DNA from: Roseomonas fluvialis
Lineage (GTDB): Bacteria; Pseudomonadota; Alphaproteobacteria; Acetobacterales; Acetobacteraceae
Length of the DNA: 64,000 nt
Assembly: GCF_022846615.1 (NCBI RefSeq)
Contig: NZ_AP025637.1
Span: 2,071,001-2,135,000 of the forward strand
Reading direction: 5' to 3'
In this document: piece after piece, positions 55,758 through 64,000 of the stretch
How the letters are laid out: each line of letters opens with the position of its first letter
Numbering within the stretch: position 1 is the stretch's first letter
Translations under genes and position numbers: made by a program
The notes under the pieces: generated by a model
Told to the model about the DNA's origin: nothing
Seen by the model: the letters and a program-made list of their open reading frames with translations, nothing else
The model's database searches: none

Positions 55758-57011
55758 ATGTGGAACACCCTGGACAAGCCGCGCATCGTCGTGGTCGGCG
55801 GCGGCATCGTTGGGCTTTGCGTTGCCTGGCACCTGGCCTGGCGCGGGCTGAAGCCGATCGTGATCGAAGCGCGCAAGCCGCACGCTGCCTATACCGGCAA
55901 TGCCGGCGCCATCAGCCATGGATCGGTCGCACCGTTGGCAATGCCCGGCGTCTTGCGCCAGGTGCCCAAGATGCTGACCGACCGCGAGGGCGCGCTGCAT
56001 ATCCCGGTTCGCTACTGGCTGCGTGCGATGCCCTGGCTTGCCCGCTTCGTGGCCTCGGCGCGGCCTGCACAGGTGGAGGCGGCGGCCGGCGCGATGGCCT
56101 CGCTGCTGTTCGGCGCGCTGGAGCGCCACCGGGAGATCCTCGCGGAGGAGGACGCGCTCGACCTGATACGCCAGGAAGGGCAGCTCTACGTCTATCGCTC
56201 GCCCGAACAGATGGCGAAGGACGAGCCCGCGCTGGCCCTGCGCCGCCGGCACGGGCAGCGGATGGAAGTGCTGGACCGCGCCGCGCTGGCCGCACTCGAG
56301 CCCGAGGTGTCGGACGCCTACACCGCCGCGCTGTTCCTGCCCGACCACGGGTCATCGGTGAACCCGGCGCGTTTCGCGCGCGTGGTGGCCGATGGCGTGC
56401 GGCGCATGGGCGGGGAGATCCGCAAGGGCGAGGTGCGCGCGCTGCGCACCGAGGGCCGGCGCGTGACGGGTGTGGTCACCGATGCCGGCGATGTCGATGC
56501 CGACCGCGTGGTGCTGGCGGCGGGTGCGTGGTCGGCGCGGCTGCTCGCGCCGCTCGGCATCAAGGTGCCGCTCGAAACACAGCGCGGCTATCACGTGATG
56601 CTGCCCGACGCCGGCGTGCGGATCGGGCGCGTCATCTCGCCCTATGACCGCAAGGTGTTCATCTCGCCGATGGAGGAGGGGCTGCGCGTGGCCGGCACGG
56701 TCGAGTTCGGCGGCCTGGACGCACCGCCCAACGAGGCGCGCGCCCAACTGCTGCTGAAGGATCTGCGCGCCGTGTTCCCGGAGGTCCGCACCGAAGGTGC
56801 GACGACCTGGATGGGCCATCGCCCCTGCCTGCCCGACAGCCTGCCCGTGATGGGGCCGGTCAAGGCGTGGGATGGCCTCTGGTGCGCCTTCGGCCATGGC
56901 CATCTGGGCCTGACCGGGTCCGCCCCGACCGGCGCCCTGGTGGCCTCGGCGCTGGCCGGTGAACGCCCCAACTTCGACTTCGCGCCCTTCGGCGTCGAAC
57001 GCTTCCGCTGA
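55758..57011 (+). CDS. FAD-dependent oxidoreductase of the D-amino-acid dehydrogenase type
   Basis: The 417-residue DAO-family flavoprotein has VVVGGGIVGLCVAWHL (FAD), a central substrate region, RFARVVADGVRRMGG and GHGHLGLTGSAPTG. It resembles DadA, which oxidises D-amino acids to keto acids at the membrane quinone level. It is divergent from the TauD/FAH/Bug operon. No regulator is adjacent. Confidence 0.85.
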   Translation: MWNTLDKPRIVVVGGGIVGLCVAWHLAWRGLKPIVIEARKPHAAYTGNAGAISHGSVAPLAMPGVLRQVPKMLTDREGALHIPVRYWLRAMPWLARFVASARPAQVEAAAGAMASLLFGALERHREILAEEDALDLIRQEGQLYVYRSPEQMAKDEPALALRRRHGQRMEVLDRAALAALEPEVSDAYTAALFLPDHGSSVNPARFARVVADGVRRMGGEIRKGEVRALRTEGRRVTGVVTDAGDVDADRVVLAAGAWSARLLAPLGIKVPLETQRGYHVMLPDAGVRIGRVISPYDRKVFISPMEEGLRVAGTVEFGGLDAPPNEARAQLLLKDLRAVFPEVRTEGATTWMGHRPCLPDSLPVMGPVKAWDGLWCAFGHGHLGLTGSAPTGALVASALAGERPNFDFAPFGVERFR

Positions 57012-57017
57012 CCTGCG

Positions 57018-57287
57018 CTACGCGCGCGAGACCTGCCACGCCGCCAGCACCGCGATCGCCGCCGGCACCGCGAAATTCGCCGCAAGGATCGGAAGTTCCT
57101 GCATCACCGTGTAGCCGGCGCGGCTGACGCCGACCCACAGGTTCACGGTGGCGACGATCAGCCAGGCCGGCAGGAACACCTTGGCCCCGGTGGCCACGCC
57201 CGCCAGGCTGTGCCCCCAGAGCCAACCGAACAAAAGGAACACACCGAGCAGCAGGATCCCTGCGAGCATGACCATCAGCATGTGCAT
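57018..57287 (-). CDS. Small membrane protein, unknown function
   Basis: The 89-residue protein has three hydrophobic segments (about 2-24, 38-53 and 65-85), consistent with an inner-membrane protein of three helices. No known motif is seen. It lies 66 bases after the Fe-dehydrogenase gene in the same direction and may belong to its operon. It runs convergent to the DAO gene. Confidence 0.65.
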   Translation of the reverse strand: MHMLMVMLAGILLLGVFLLFGWLWGHSLAGVATGAKVFLPAWLIVATVNLWVGVSRAGYTVMQELPILAANFAVPAAIAVLAAWQVSRA

Positions 57288-57353
57288 CGGCGCGACGTCC
57301 TTCCCATGGGCTGCCGAGCATATCGCAGGGCGTGGCGAAGGCGAGGCATCGCG

Positions 57354-58502
57354 CTACGCGGCCAGGTGCAGGATCTCCTCGAGGTCGGCCGCCCCGCGCA
57401 CCGGGCGCGGATTGGTCGCGATCGGCGCATCGCCGGTCCACCGCGCCGCGAGCCCGGGAATGTCACCGGGCCCGATACCCTGTTCCGACAGCCGCGTCGG
57501 CAGGCCGAGCCCGCGCACGAAGGCCTCGATCGCCGGTCCCGCTTCCTCGCCGCCCAGGATATGCGCCAGGTCCCGCTGTCGGCCTTCGTTGACCGGTGCG
57601 TTCCAGCGCATCACCGCGTGCAGCATCAGGCAGGACGTGATGCCGTGCGGCACGCCCTTTGCCGCACCCAGGATATAGCCGATCCCGTGGCTTGCCCCGA
57701 CCGGTACGCCCGACCAGCCCCCCATCACCGAGAGCCACATCGCCTGCTGGCACAGCGCGCGCGCGTCGAGGTCGTGGGCGTGGCGGTGTACGCGTGGCAG
57801 GCCTTCGGCCAGCATCAGCATTGCCTGGCGCGAGACGGCGTCGGAGAAGGCCTGCGGTTCGGTCGAGCACCAGCGCTCCGCCGCATGGTCCAGCGCGCGG
57901 ATGCCGGAGGAGAGCAGCAGTTCGGCCGGCGTCTCGAGCGTGGCGGCCGGATCGAGGATGACCGCGCGCGGCACCATCCAGGGATCGAGCGCGCGGTACT
58001 TCCGCCCCGCGACGAGGTCCGTGTAGCCCGCATGCGGTGCGAATTCCGCGGCCGACAGCGTGGTGGGAATGGCGACCATGCGCGGGGCGGGCGGCGCGCC
58101 ATCCCAGTGGCCCGGTGCGGCGCCGCGCGATGCCGCGGCGGCGACCAGTTCGCCGGCATCGGCGATGCCGCGCCACACCGCGAGGCAGGCCACCTTCGAC
58201 CCGTCGATCACCGACCCGCCGCCGAGCGCCACCACCAGGTCGGCATCGCTGTCGCGCAGCAGCGCGGCGAGGGCCAGCACGTCCTCGACCGGGCTATGCG
58301 CGCGCATGGTGGCGAAGGTACCGGCCAGCCGCGCACCGATCGCCGCGGTGGCGGACGCGACCAGCGCACCGCCGGCCAGGGATCGCGTCGTGACCAGCAC
58401 CACGCGCGACGCATCCGCGATTTCGCGCGGCAAGGCGTCGACCAGCGCCGCGCCATGGTGCACGCGGCCCTGCGCGGGCCATTGATGCAGATGCGCGCCC
58501 AT
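57354..58502 (-). CDS. Iron-containing alcohol dehydrogenase (maleylacetate reductase type)
   Basis: The 382-residue dehydrogenase has an NAD loop VVALGGGSVIDGSKV, PTTLSAAEFAPHAGYTD and metal His residues in GIRALDHAAE, GASHGIGYILGA and GVPHGITSCLMLHAVMRWN. The last two match maleylacetate reductase, which feeds aromatic breakdown into 3-oxoadipate. ATG 58502 follows GGAGG at good distance; an earlier in-frame start is unlikely. It sits in the amidase-led minus-strand operon. Confidence 0.85.
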   Translation of the reverse strand: MGAHLHQWPAQGRVHHGAALVDALPREIADASRVVLVTTRSLAGGALVASATAAIGARLAGTFATMRAHSPVEDVLALAALLRDSDADLVVALGGGSVIDGSKVACLAVWRGIADAGELVAAAASRGAAPGHWDGAPPAPRMVAIPTTLSAAEFAPHAGYTDLVAGRKYRALDPWMVPRAVILDPAATLETPAELLLSSGIRALDHAAERWCSTEPQAFSDAVSRQAMLMLAEGLPRVHRHAHDLDARALCQQAMWLSVMGGWSGVPVGASHGIGYILGAAKGVPHGITSCLMLHAVMRWNAPVNEGRQRDLAHILGGEEAGPAIEAFVRGLGLPTRLSEQGIGPGDIPGLAARWTGDAPIATNPRPVRGAADLEEILHLAA

Positions 58503-58556
58503 TCCTGCGTCCTCCATGCGTGCCGGAAGGATGCGGTGGCGGGCGCGCGCCGGCAA

Positions 58557-59666
58557 CTACTCCGCGGCCAGCGCCGCCTGGCGTGGCGGCACCAGGTGCC
58601 GGACGCGCGGCGCGACCTCCGACTGCAGCAGGCCGAGCGAAGTCTTCCACGCCTCGCTGCTCTCCATGTAGTCGAAGCCGAAGACCAGCAACTGGCCGAA
58701 GCCGCCGACTTCCTCGTAGATGCGCTCGATCTTCTCCGCGACGGTCTTCGGGCTGCCGATGATCCAGTTGTGCTTCGCGCAGTAGTCCACCGTCACGTCG
58801 GAATCCGGCACCGAAGGGTCGTGCTTCAGGTAGTCCTTGAAGCCGAATTGCGCGAGCAACTGCAGGAAGTATTCGCCCATCATGCGGCCCATGTGGGATC
58901 CCACCGACAGGCGCCAGGCTTCCTCGTCGGTCTCGGCGACGAAGACCTCGCGCACCAGGCGCCAGTCACCGCGCCAGGGCGTGCGGCCGGATTTGCGCGC
59001 ACCGGCCTCGACGCTGTCCCAGTGCGATGACACGTAGGCCGGGTTCAGGTTCAGCGAGAGCGGCAGGAAGCCCCTTTCTCCGGCGAGCTTCAGCGTGTCG
59101 GAATTCTTCGACAGGCCGGCCACGCCGATCGGCGGATGCGGCGCCTGCACCGGCTTGATGTGGGGCTTCAGGAACCCGAACATCGTGCCCGGCTTGTCGA
59201 CCTTCCAGAACTTCCCTTCGTAGTGGAAGGGTTCGTCCTCGCTCCAGAGGCGGAGGATGATGTCGAGCGCCTCGCGCGTCATGTCGCGGTTCGCCCCCGA
59301 CATGCCGTCCACGTTGAACATCGCCCAGTCCGACGGCAGGCCTGATGCAGCGATGCCGAAGTTCAGCCGGCCCTCGCTCAGGTGATCCAGCATCGCGACA
59401 CGGTTCGCGAGTTCGGCCGGGTGATGGTAGGGCAGCAGGAAGCCGCCGGGCCCGATGCGCAGGCGCTTGGTCTGCAGCAGCGCCTGCGCGATCAGCAGGT
59501 CAGGCGCCGGATGCGGTTCCCAGGGCGCGGTGTGATGCTCGCCGATCCAGGCTTCGGAGAAGCCCATCTCGTCGAGCCAGCGCAGCACCTGCAGGTCCCA
59601 GTCGTGGCCTTCCTTGAGGCCGCGCTCGGGCGGGTGCGACGGCATGGCGAAATAGCCGAATTCCAT
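58557..59666 (-). CDS. LLM-class (bacterial luciferase-like) flavin monooxygenase
   Basis: The 369-residue flavin-dependent monooxygenase has GFSEAWIGEHHTAPWEP, the FMN-binding stretch RLRIGPGGFLLPYHHP and GRLNFGIAASGLP. It would need a flavin reductase, none of which is adjacent. It is followed in the operon by the dehydrogenase. ATG 59666 is used because an upstream frame lacks a motif. Confidence 0.9.
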   Translation of the reverse strand: MEFGYFAMPSHPPERGLKEGHDWDLQVLRWLDEMGFSEAWIGEHHTAPWEPHPAPDLLIAQALLQTKRLRIGPGGFLLPYHHPAELANRVAMLDHLSEGRLNFGIAASGLPSDWAMFNVDGMSGANRDMTREALDIILRLWSEDEPFHYEGKFWKVDKPGTMFGFLKPHIKPVQAPHPPIGVAGLSKNSDTLKLAGERGFLPLSLNLNPAYVSSHWDSVEAGARKSGRTPWRGDWRLVREVFVAETDEEAWRLSVGSHMGRMMGEYFLQLLAQFGFKDYLKHDPSVPDSDVTVDYCAKHNWIIGSPKTVAEKIERIYEEVGGFGQLLVFGFDYMESSEAWKTSLGLLQSEVAPRVRHLVPPRQAALAAE

Positions 59667-59765
59667 GGTGCGGTTCCTCCTCCGGATCTTGTCGTTGGAG
59701 GAAGCATCGCGCCGCATCGCGGCAGCCTGCAACCATGAAGCGAGTGATCGCGGATGAATTCCCCG

Positions 59766-60638
59766 TCAACCGCGCCCGGCGCGATCCGCCGCATTGCGCG
59801 CCTTGATCCGTGCGCGCGCCTCCTCCCACTGCGCGTCCGACCAGGCGAGCGCGTCGTGGAACCCCCCGCCCGCGGTCATCCAGTTGCCGCCATCGAGCGC
59901 GATGGTCTCGCCATTGATCCAGACCGGGCTGAGCAGGAAGGCGGCCAGGTCGCCGATATCCTCCGCGGTGCCCACGCGCCGCATCGGGTTGGTCGCGGCG
60001 GCGCGGTGTTCGGGGCTGTTCTCCCCGGGCCGCAGGCGCGCGAGCATGCCCTCGGTCGGGATCAGCCCCGGTGCGATCGCGTTCAGTCGGATGCCGTGCC
60101 GCCCCCATTCCACGGCGAGCGATTTCGTCATGGCATCCACGCCCGCCTTCGACATGGCGGAGGGCACCACGAAGGGCGCGCCGGTGCGCACCCAGGTGAC
60201 GATGATCGACACCACTGCGCCGCCGGTGCCGTCCGCGATCCATCGCTTTCCCACCGCCTGCGTCACCTGGAAGGTGCCGTGGAAGACGATGTCGGCAATG
60301 GCGTGGAAGGCGCGCGGCGAAAGGTCCTCGGTGCGGCTGACGAAGTTGCCCGCCGCGTTGTTGACCAGGTGCGTGGCGGGGCGGCCTTCGTCCCACATGG
60401 CGGCGATGGCGGCGTCCACCGCTTCGGGGTCCTTGATGTCCACGGCGCGGGCATGGGCGCGGCCGGGATGCGCAGCGTTCATCGCGGCGGCCGCGGTGGC
60501 GAGAACATCACCACGCCGGCCCCAGATCTCGACGCTGGCGCCGAGTTCGATCAGGCGCTCGGCCATCATCCGGCCCAGGCCCGTGCCGCCGCCGGTGACC
60601 AGCACGCGCGCGCCGTCGAACAGCCCAGCGCGAAACAT
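59766..60638 (-). CDS. 2,4-dienoyl-CoA reductase-like SDR
   Basis: The 290-residue SDR has an N-terminal GGGTGLGRMMAERL and NNAAGNF. The catalytic region reads GAPFVVPSAMSKAGVDAM, with Ser instead of Tyr four residues before the Lys. This is the arrangement in 2,4-dienoyl-CoA reductases, where another Tyr or Asn serves as proton donor. It is 5 bases downstream of the enoyl-CoA hydratase gene, consistent with unsaturated acyl-CoA metabolism. Confidence 0.85.
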   Translation of the reverse strand: MFRAGLFDGARVLVTGGGTGLGRMMAERLIELGASVEIWGRRGDVLATAAAAMNAAHPGRAHARAVDIKDPEAVDAAIAAMWDEGRPATHLVNNAAGNFVSRTEDLSPRAFHAIADIVFHGTFQVTQAVGKRWIADGTGGAVVSIIVTWVRTGAPFVVPSAMSKAGVDAMTKSLAVEWGRHGIRLNAIAPGLIPTEGMLARLRPGENSPEHRAAATNPMRRVGTAEDIGDLAAFLLSPVWINGETIALDGGNWMTAGGGFHDALAWSDAQWEEARARIKARNAADRAGRG

Positions 60639-60643
60639 CGCCG

Positions 60644-61429
60644 CTACTCCGCCGCGGCGTGGAAGCGCGTGAAGTCGGGCTTGCGCTTCTCCTGGAAGGC
60701 GGCAACGGCCTCGGCGGCTTCCGGGCCGCGCAGCAGGGCGCCGAAGCGGGCGAATTCCTCGGTCATGTGGGCCGAGAGCGCGTCCTCGCCGGATTGGCGC
60801 AGCAGCCGCTTCGTCACGGCCATGGCGGCGGGCGGCTTGGCGGCGAGGCGGCGCGCGATGCCCTCCGCCGTCGCCATCAGCGCATCCACCGGCACCACGG
60901 CATTCACGATGCCCGCGCGCAGCGCTGTGGCCGGCGGGAAGGCGTCGCCCAGCATCAGCAATTCATTCGCCAACAACTGCCCACCACGCTGCGGCACCAG
61001 CAGCGAGGATCCGCCCTCCGGGCATAGGCCCAGATCGACGAAGGGCATGCGGAAGACGGCGTTCTCCGCGGCGTAGACGACATCGCAATGCAGCAGCAGC
61101 GTGGTGCCGATGCCCACCGCATAGCCGGCAACGGCCGCCACCACCGGCTTCGGGCAGGCGCGCAGCGCCGCCAGGAATTCCCGCGCCGGGGAGGGCACAT
61201 CCGCCGCCTGGTCACCGCGCGCCTTGAAGTCGCCGACGTCGTTGCCGGAGGTGAAGCACTCCGTCCCGCCGGTGATCAGCACGGCGCGCACCGTCGATGC
61301 GCCGGCCGCATCGCGCAACGCGGCCGCCATCGCGCCGTACATGCCGCGTGTCAGCGCGTTCTTCTTCTCCGGCCGGGCGATGCGGATGGTGCGCAGCCCG
61401 GCATCGTCGGTGACCTCGATCTCGCTCAT
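60644..61429 (-). CDS. Enoyl-CoA hydratase/isomerase
   Basis: The 261-residue crotonase-family enzyme has ITGGTECFTSGNDVGDF and AAVAGYAVGIGTTLLLHCDVVYA as oxyanion-hole segments, and FVDLGLCPEGGSSL. ATG 61429 gives the family start. It lies in the operon amidase, hydratase, SDR. It is a distant relative of the hydratase at 38476-39273. Confidence 0.88.
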   Translation of the reverse strand: MSEIEVTDDAGLRTIRIARPEKKNALTRGMYGAMAAALRDAAGASTVRAVLITGGTECFTSGNDVGDFKARGDQAADVPSPAREFLAALRACPKPVVAAVAGYAVGIGTTLLLHCDVVYAAENAVFRMPFVDLGLCPEGGSSLLVPQRGGQLLANELLMLGDAFPPATALRAGIVNAVVPVDALMATAEGIARRLAAKPPAAMAVTKRLLRQSGEDALSAHMTEEFARFGALLRGPEAAEAVAAFQEKRKPDFTRFHAAAE

Positions 61430-61448
61430 GGCGTTCCTCCGATGGCGT

Positions 61449-62858
61449 TCAGACCATGATCGGCGGAACCGCCTCCGCGATCCAGCGCGCAATCGCGACG
61501 GCGCGTTCATCCTGGTGTGGCTGCGTGGTGATGGAGATACCCAGCGGCAACCCGTCCACCGCCATGCGCGGCACCGTCACGACCGGGCAGCCCAGCCCCG
61601 AGGACGCCGTGTTCATGATCGGATTGCCCGTGGTGTGCAGGATGCGGTTGGACGATCCGCCGGTATCGCCCGGCATCGGCGTGGGGCCGCAGGCGGGCAG
61701 GCCGATGAAGCCATCGACCTCGCCGGCCATCGCGGCCTGGGCGCGGCGCATCTCCTCGCGCTGCAGCAGCCGCATGCGGTATTGCGCCAGCGTGACTGAG
61801 CAGCCCAGTTCGAAGCGCGCCTTCAGGCTCTCGCTCAGCGCATCGGGGTTCTTCGCCATCATGTTCGCGACCGACCAGGCGCTTTCGTAGGCGCAGACGT
61901 CGGTGGCCAGGCCCATCGCCCCCATTACGCGCTGCTCCAGCGCCTCGAGCAGCGGATGGTCGCCGCGGCGCAGGATCGCGATACCCTGCGCGCGCAGCAC
62001 ATCCAGCGCCTGCTCGAAGGCGGCGATCGCCTTGGGCTCGGCCACCGCCCAGCCCTCGGTTTCCAGCACCGCCAGGCGCCGCGGCACCACCGGCGCCGGC
62101 GGGTCCTCCCGCGTGAAGTACAGCCCCGGCGCGCCGGGATCGCCGCCCACGCGCTTCACGATCTCGACAGCGATCTGCCACATGTCCTGCGCGCTACCCG
62201 CATGGATGCCGACGGTCGATTGGCTGAAGCCCTGGCGTTCCCCGCGATTGATGCCGCCCTGGGTCGGCTTCAGCGCCCAGTTCGCGTTGAACGATGCCGG
62301 GCGGATGACGCTGCCCAGCACCTGCGTGCCGATCGCCGCCGGCAGCATGCGCGCGCTGATCACCGCACCCGAGCCTGACGACGATCCGCCCGGCGTTCGG
62401 CGCAGGTCGAAGGGGTGGCGCGTCGGCCCGGGATGCGACATGCCCAGTTCGGTGGTCACCGTCTTGCCCACGATCACCGCGCCGGCCTGGCGTAGCGCCT
62501 GCACCAGCGCGCTGTCGCGGCCCGGCCGGTTTCCCTTGTAGAAGGCGCTGCCCATCTCGGTCGGCAGGTCGCGGGTCTCCAGCAGGTCCTTCACGCCGAT
62601 CGGCAGCCCGTCGATGGGCGACAGCGGTGCACCTGCCTTGTAGCGCGCCGCGCTGGCATCCGCCGCTTCGCGCGCACCGGCCTCGTTCAACGACGCGAAG
62701 GCCATGACCTGCGGCTCGACCTCCGCAATGGTCGCGAGGCAGCGTTCCAGATAGGCGCGCGGCGTATCGGACCCGTCGCGGAAGCCCGGCACCGCGTCGT
62801 GGAAGGTCAGCGGGCGAAAGCCATCCGGCGAATAGGTTTGCGGCGCAGGCAGGGGCAT
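61449..62858 (-). CDS. Amidase (amidase-signature family)
   Basis: The 469-residue amidase-signature enzyme has Lys in GLPIGVKDLLET, Ser in GGSSSGSGAV and the nucleophile Ser in LGSVIRPAS. It hydrolyses an amide to a carboxylic acid that could be CoA-activated and processed by the next genes. It heads the five- or six-gene minus-strand operon. ATG 62858 is preferred, because a longer frame upstream has no family similarity. Confidence 0.88.
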   Translation of the reverse strand: MPLPAPQTYSPDGFRPLTFHDAVPGFRDGSDTPRAYLERCLATIAEVEPQVMAFASLNEAGAREAADASAARYKAGAPLSPIDGLPIGVKDLLETRDLPTEMGSAFYKGNRPGRDSALVQALRQAGAVIVGKTVTTELGMSHPGPTRHPFDLRRTPGGSSSGSGAVISARMLPAAIGTQVLGSVIRPASFNANWALKPTQGGINRGERQGFSQSTVGIHAGSAQDMWQIAVEIVKRVGGDPGAPGLYFTREDPPAPVVPRRLAVLETEGWAVAEPKAIAAFEQALDVLRAQGIAILRRGDHPLLEALEQRVMGAMGLATDVCAYESAWSVANMMAKNPDALSESLKARFELGCSVTLAQYRMRLLQREEMRRAQAAMAGEVDGFIGLPACGPTPMPGDTGGSSNRILHTTGNPIMNTASSGLGCPVVTVPRMAVDGLPLGISITTQPHQDERAVAIARWIAEAVPPIMV

Positions 62859-62970
62859 GGGGCGTCTCCTCGGATACACCATGCTTGCGCCCGCCCCGGC
62901 GCTTAGCAAGGTCATCGGGCTGACAGCGCCACCGCCTGGCGCGACGACGCGCGCCGGCCGGAGGTGCGAC

Positions 62971-63270
62971 ATGCCACGGCGCGTGATGATGGTGACGTGT
63001 GGATCGCGTGGCATCGGCTCGGCGACTGCGGTGCTTGCGGCGCAGCGCGACACGCTGACGATCGGCCTGTCGCTCGAGGTCGGCACCAACGGCATCCGCG
63101 TCAACGCCGTCAATCCCGGCCTGATCGACACCGAGATTTACGCCGCCGCCTGCGCGACCCCGACCGCGCGGCTTGTAACCGAGCGTTGCACCGCCCATGT
63201 CCAGTGGAATGCGCAGTCCGCAGCGGCCCGGCCCATTGTGGCGAGGCAAGCAGCTGCCCCACCGAACTGA
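62971..63270 (+). pseudogene. SDR pseudogene with a large internal deletion
   Basis: The open frame of 99 residues begins with the NAD(P)-binding start VTCGSRGIGSAT (Cys at a position normally Gly), then jumps directly to DTLTIGLSLEVG and GIRVNAVNPGLIDTEI, which lie about 130 residues later in normal SDRs. Catalytic Ser, Tyr and Lys are missing. The tail after AAA is unlike any SDR. The join is in frame, suggesting an in-frame deletion followed by a shift. Confidence 0.7.
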
Positions 63271-63316
63271 CCCGCGCGCCTGAGGTGCGGCCATGGCCCA
63301 GCCCTGAAGGAACGCG

Positions 63317-64000
63317 ATGCCCGTCCTCGGCGTCCATCACGTCACGACGTATCGATACCGCCAGCCGGTCGCCTTCGGCGAGCACCGGATGATGTTCCGC
63401 CCGCGCGAGGGCCACGACCAGCGGCTGATCGAAGCGAAGCTCAAGATCACGCCCGAACCGGCCGAACTGCGCTGGCAGCACGATGTCTTCGGCAACAGCG
63501 TGGGCATCGCTCGCTTTACCGGGCGCGCGCGGGAATTGTGCTTCGACAGCCGCGTGCTGCTGGAGCACGCGCCGGTGAATGCGCTGGACTACCCGATCGG
63601 GCAGGACGCCGAGACCTACCCCTTCACCTACGATGTCGAGGACATGCCCGACCTCGCGCGGTCGATCGAGCGGCAATACGCCGACCCCGACCACGATGTC
63701 GAACGCTGGGCGCGCAGCTTCATCCGGCGCGATGGCGCCACGGGCACGCGGGACCTGCTCTCGGCGATGACCCACGGCGTGCGGCAGCGCTTCACCTACA
63801 TCGCGCGCAGCGAGCGCGGCGTGCAGGAACCCCTGGTGACGATGCGCCTGGGCAGCGGCACCTGCCGCGACTTCGCGGTCTTCATGATCGAGGCGCTGCG
63901 CGCGCTCGGCCTCGCGGCGCGTTTCGTCTCCGGATACATCTATGGCGGGGCGCGCGGCGGCCGCATCGGCGGCGGCGCGACGCATGCCTGGCTGCGGGTC
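63317..64000 (+). CDS. Transglutaminase-like cysteine protease-family protein (3' end cut)
   Basis: All 228 visible codons are open and the gene runs off the right edge. The N-terminal half has the bacterial transglutaminase-like start VHHVTTYRYRQPVAFGEHRM. The catalytic Cys is in GSGTCRDFAVFMIEAL and the His in GGGATHAWLRV, with the Asp beyond the window. Such proteins are thought to act as peptidases or transglutaminases. The ATG at 63317 starts the family similarity. Confidence 0.88.
   Translation, partial: MPVLGVHHVTTYRYRQPVAFGEHRMMFRPREGHDQRLIEAKLKITPEPAELRWQHDVFGNSVGIARFTGRARELCFDSRVLLEHAPVNALDYPIGQDAETYPFTYDVEDMPDLARSIERQYADPDHDVERWARSFIRRDGATGTRDLLSAMTHGVRQRFTYIARSERGVQEPLVTMRLGSGTCRDFAVFMIEALRALGLAARFVSGYIYGGARGGRIGGGATHAWLRV

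Overview
This is chromosomal DNA of a very GC-rich, free-living alphaproteobacterium. I infer family Acetobacteraceae (Roseomonas-like). The grounds are the near-total G/C third codon positions, a MinCDE division operon, five separate Bug/TctC-type solute receptors, a DUF169 protein, and many small catabolic operons without regulators. No 16S rRNA or other universal marker is present, so the family is an inference. I see no rRNA, tRNA, IS element, prophage or CRISPR array.

Layout. 1-5.9 kb: a truncated phosphotransferase, a catalytically dead trypsin/PDZ protein coupled to a cupin, a split polar amino-acid ABC pair, a polysaccharide deacetylase and an AhpD-like protein. 5.9-10.8 kb: a two-subunit molybdenum hydroxylase (IorAB type), an M20 amidohydrolase and an atypical SDR. 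10.9-13.6 kb: a DNA-repair module made of a radical SAM/helix-hairpin-helix protein and a UdgX uracil-DNA glycosylase with an extra N-terminal domain. 13.9-18.9 kb: DUF169 and DUF6065-like proteins, a 191-residue protein made of ten tandem repeats, an AT-rich intergenic region with several dyads, and a BTAD/TPR regulator. 18.9-22.6 kb: a tightly packed minus-strand set (NMT1-like protein, thioesterase, 2-hydroxyacid dehydrogenase, alpha/beta hydrolase, MOSC). 22.9-24.9 kb: minCDE, ending in a three-copy 26-bp repeat.

24.9-36.1 kb: a MetE-like protein, two Bug receptors, a second NMT1-like protein without a signal peptide, and a gamma-glutamyltransferase heading a complete peptide ABC operon whose binding protein lies convergently downstream. 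36.2-46.3 kb: pobA, Gfo/Idh/MocA, enoyl-CoA hydratase, MFS and beta-hydroxyacid dehydrogenase genes, then a five-gene operon (NMT1-type ABC transporter, amidohydrolase, cyclase) that looks like uptake plus hydrolysis of a nitrogen-containing ring compound. 46.3-57 kb: carboxylic-acid catabolism genes (tartrate/malate dehydrogenase type, HAD dehalogenase, ICL/PEP-mutase, FAH, TauD, DAO) mixed with three orphan Bug receptors. 57-62.9 kb: a minus-strand catabolic operon (amidase, enoyl-CoA hydratase, DECR-like SDR, luciferase-like monooxygenase, Fe-alcohol dehydrogenase/maleylacetate reductase type). 62.9-64 kb: an SDR pseudogene and a truncated transglutaminase gene.

Taken together, the window is a metabolic accessory landscape for scavenging organic and aromatic acids, amides and peptides, with one housekeeping island (minCDE) and one DNA-repair module. 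The most unusual items are the ten-repeat protein with its dyad-rich promoter region, the dead S1C/PDZ protein, and the two NMT1-like proteins that lack export signals.
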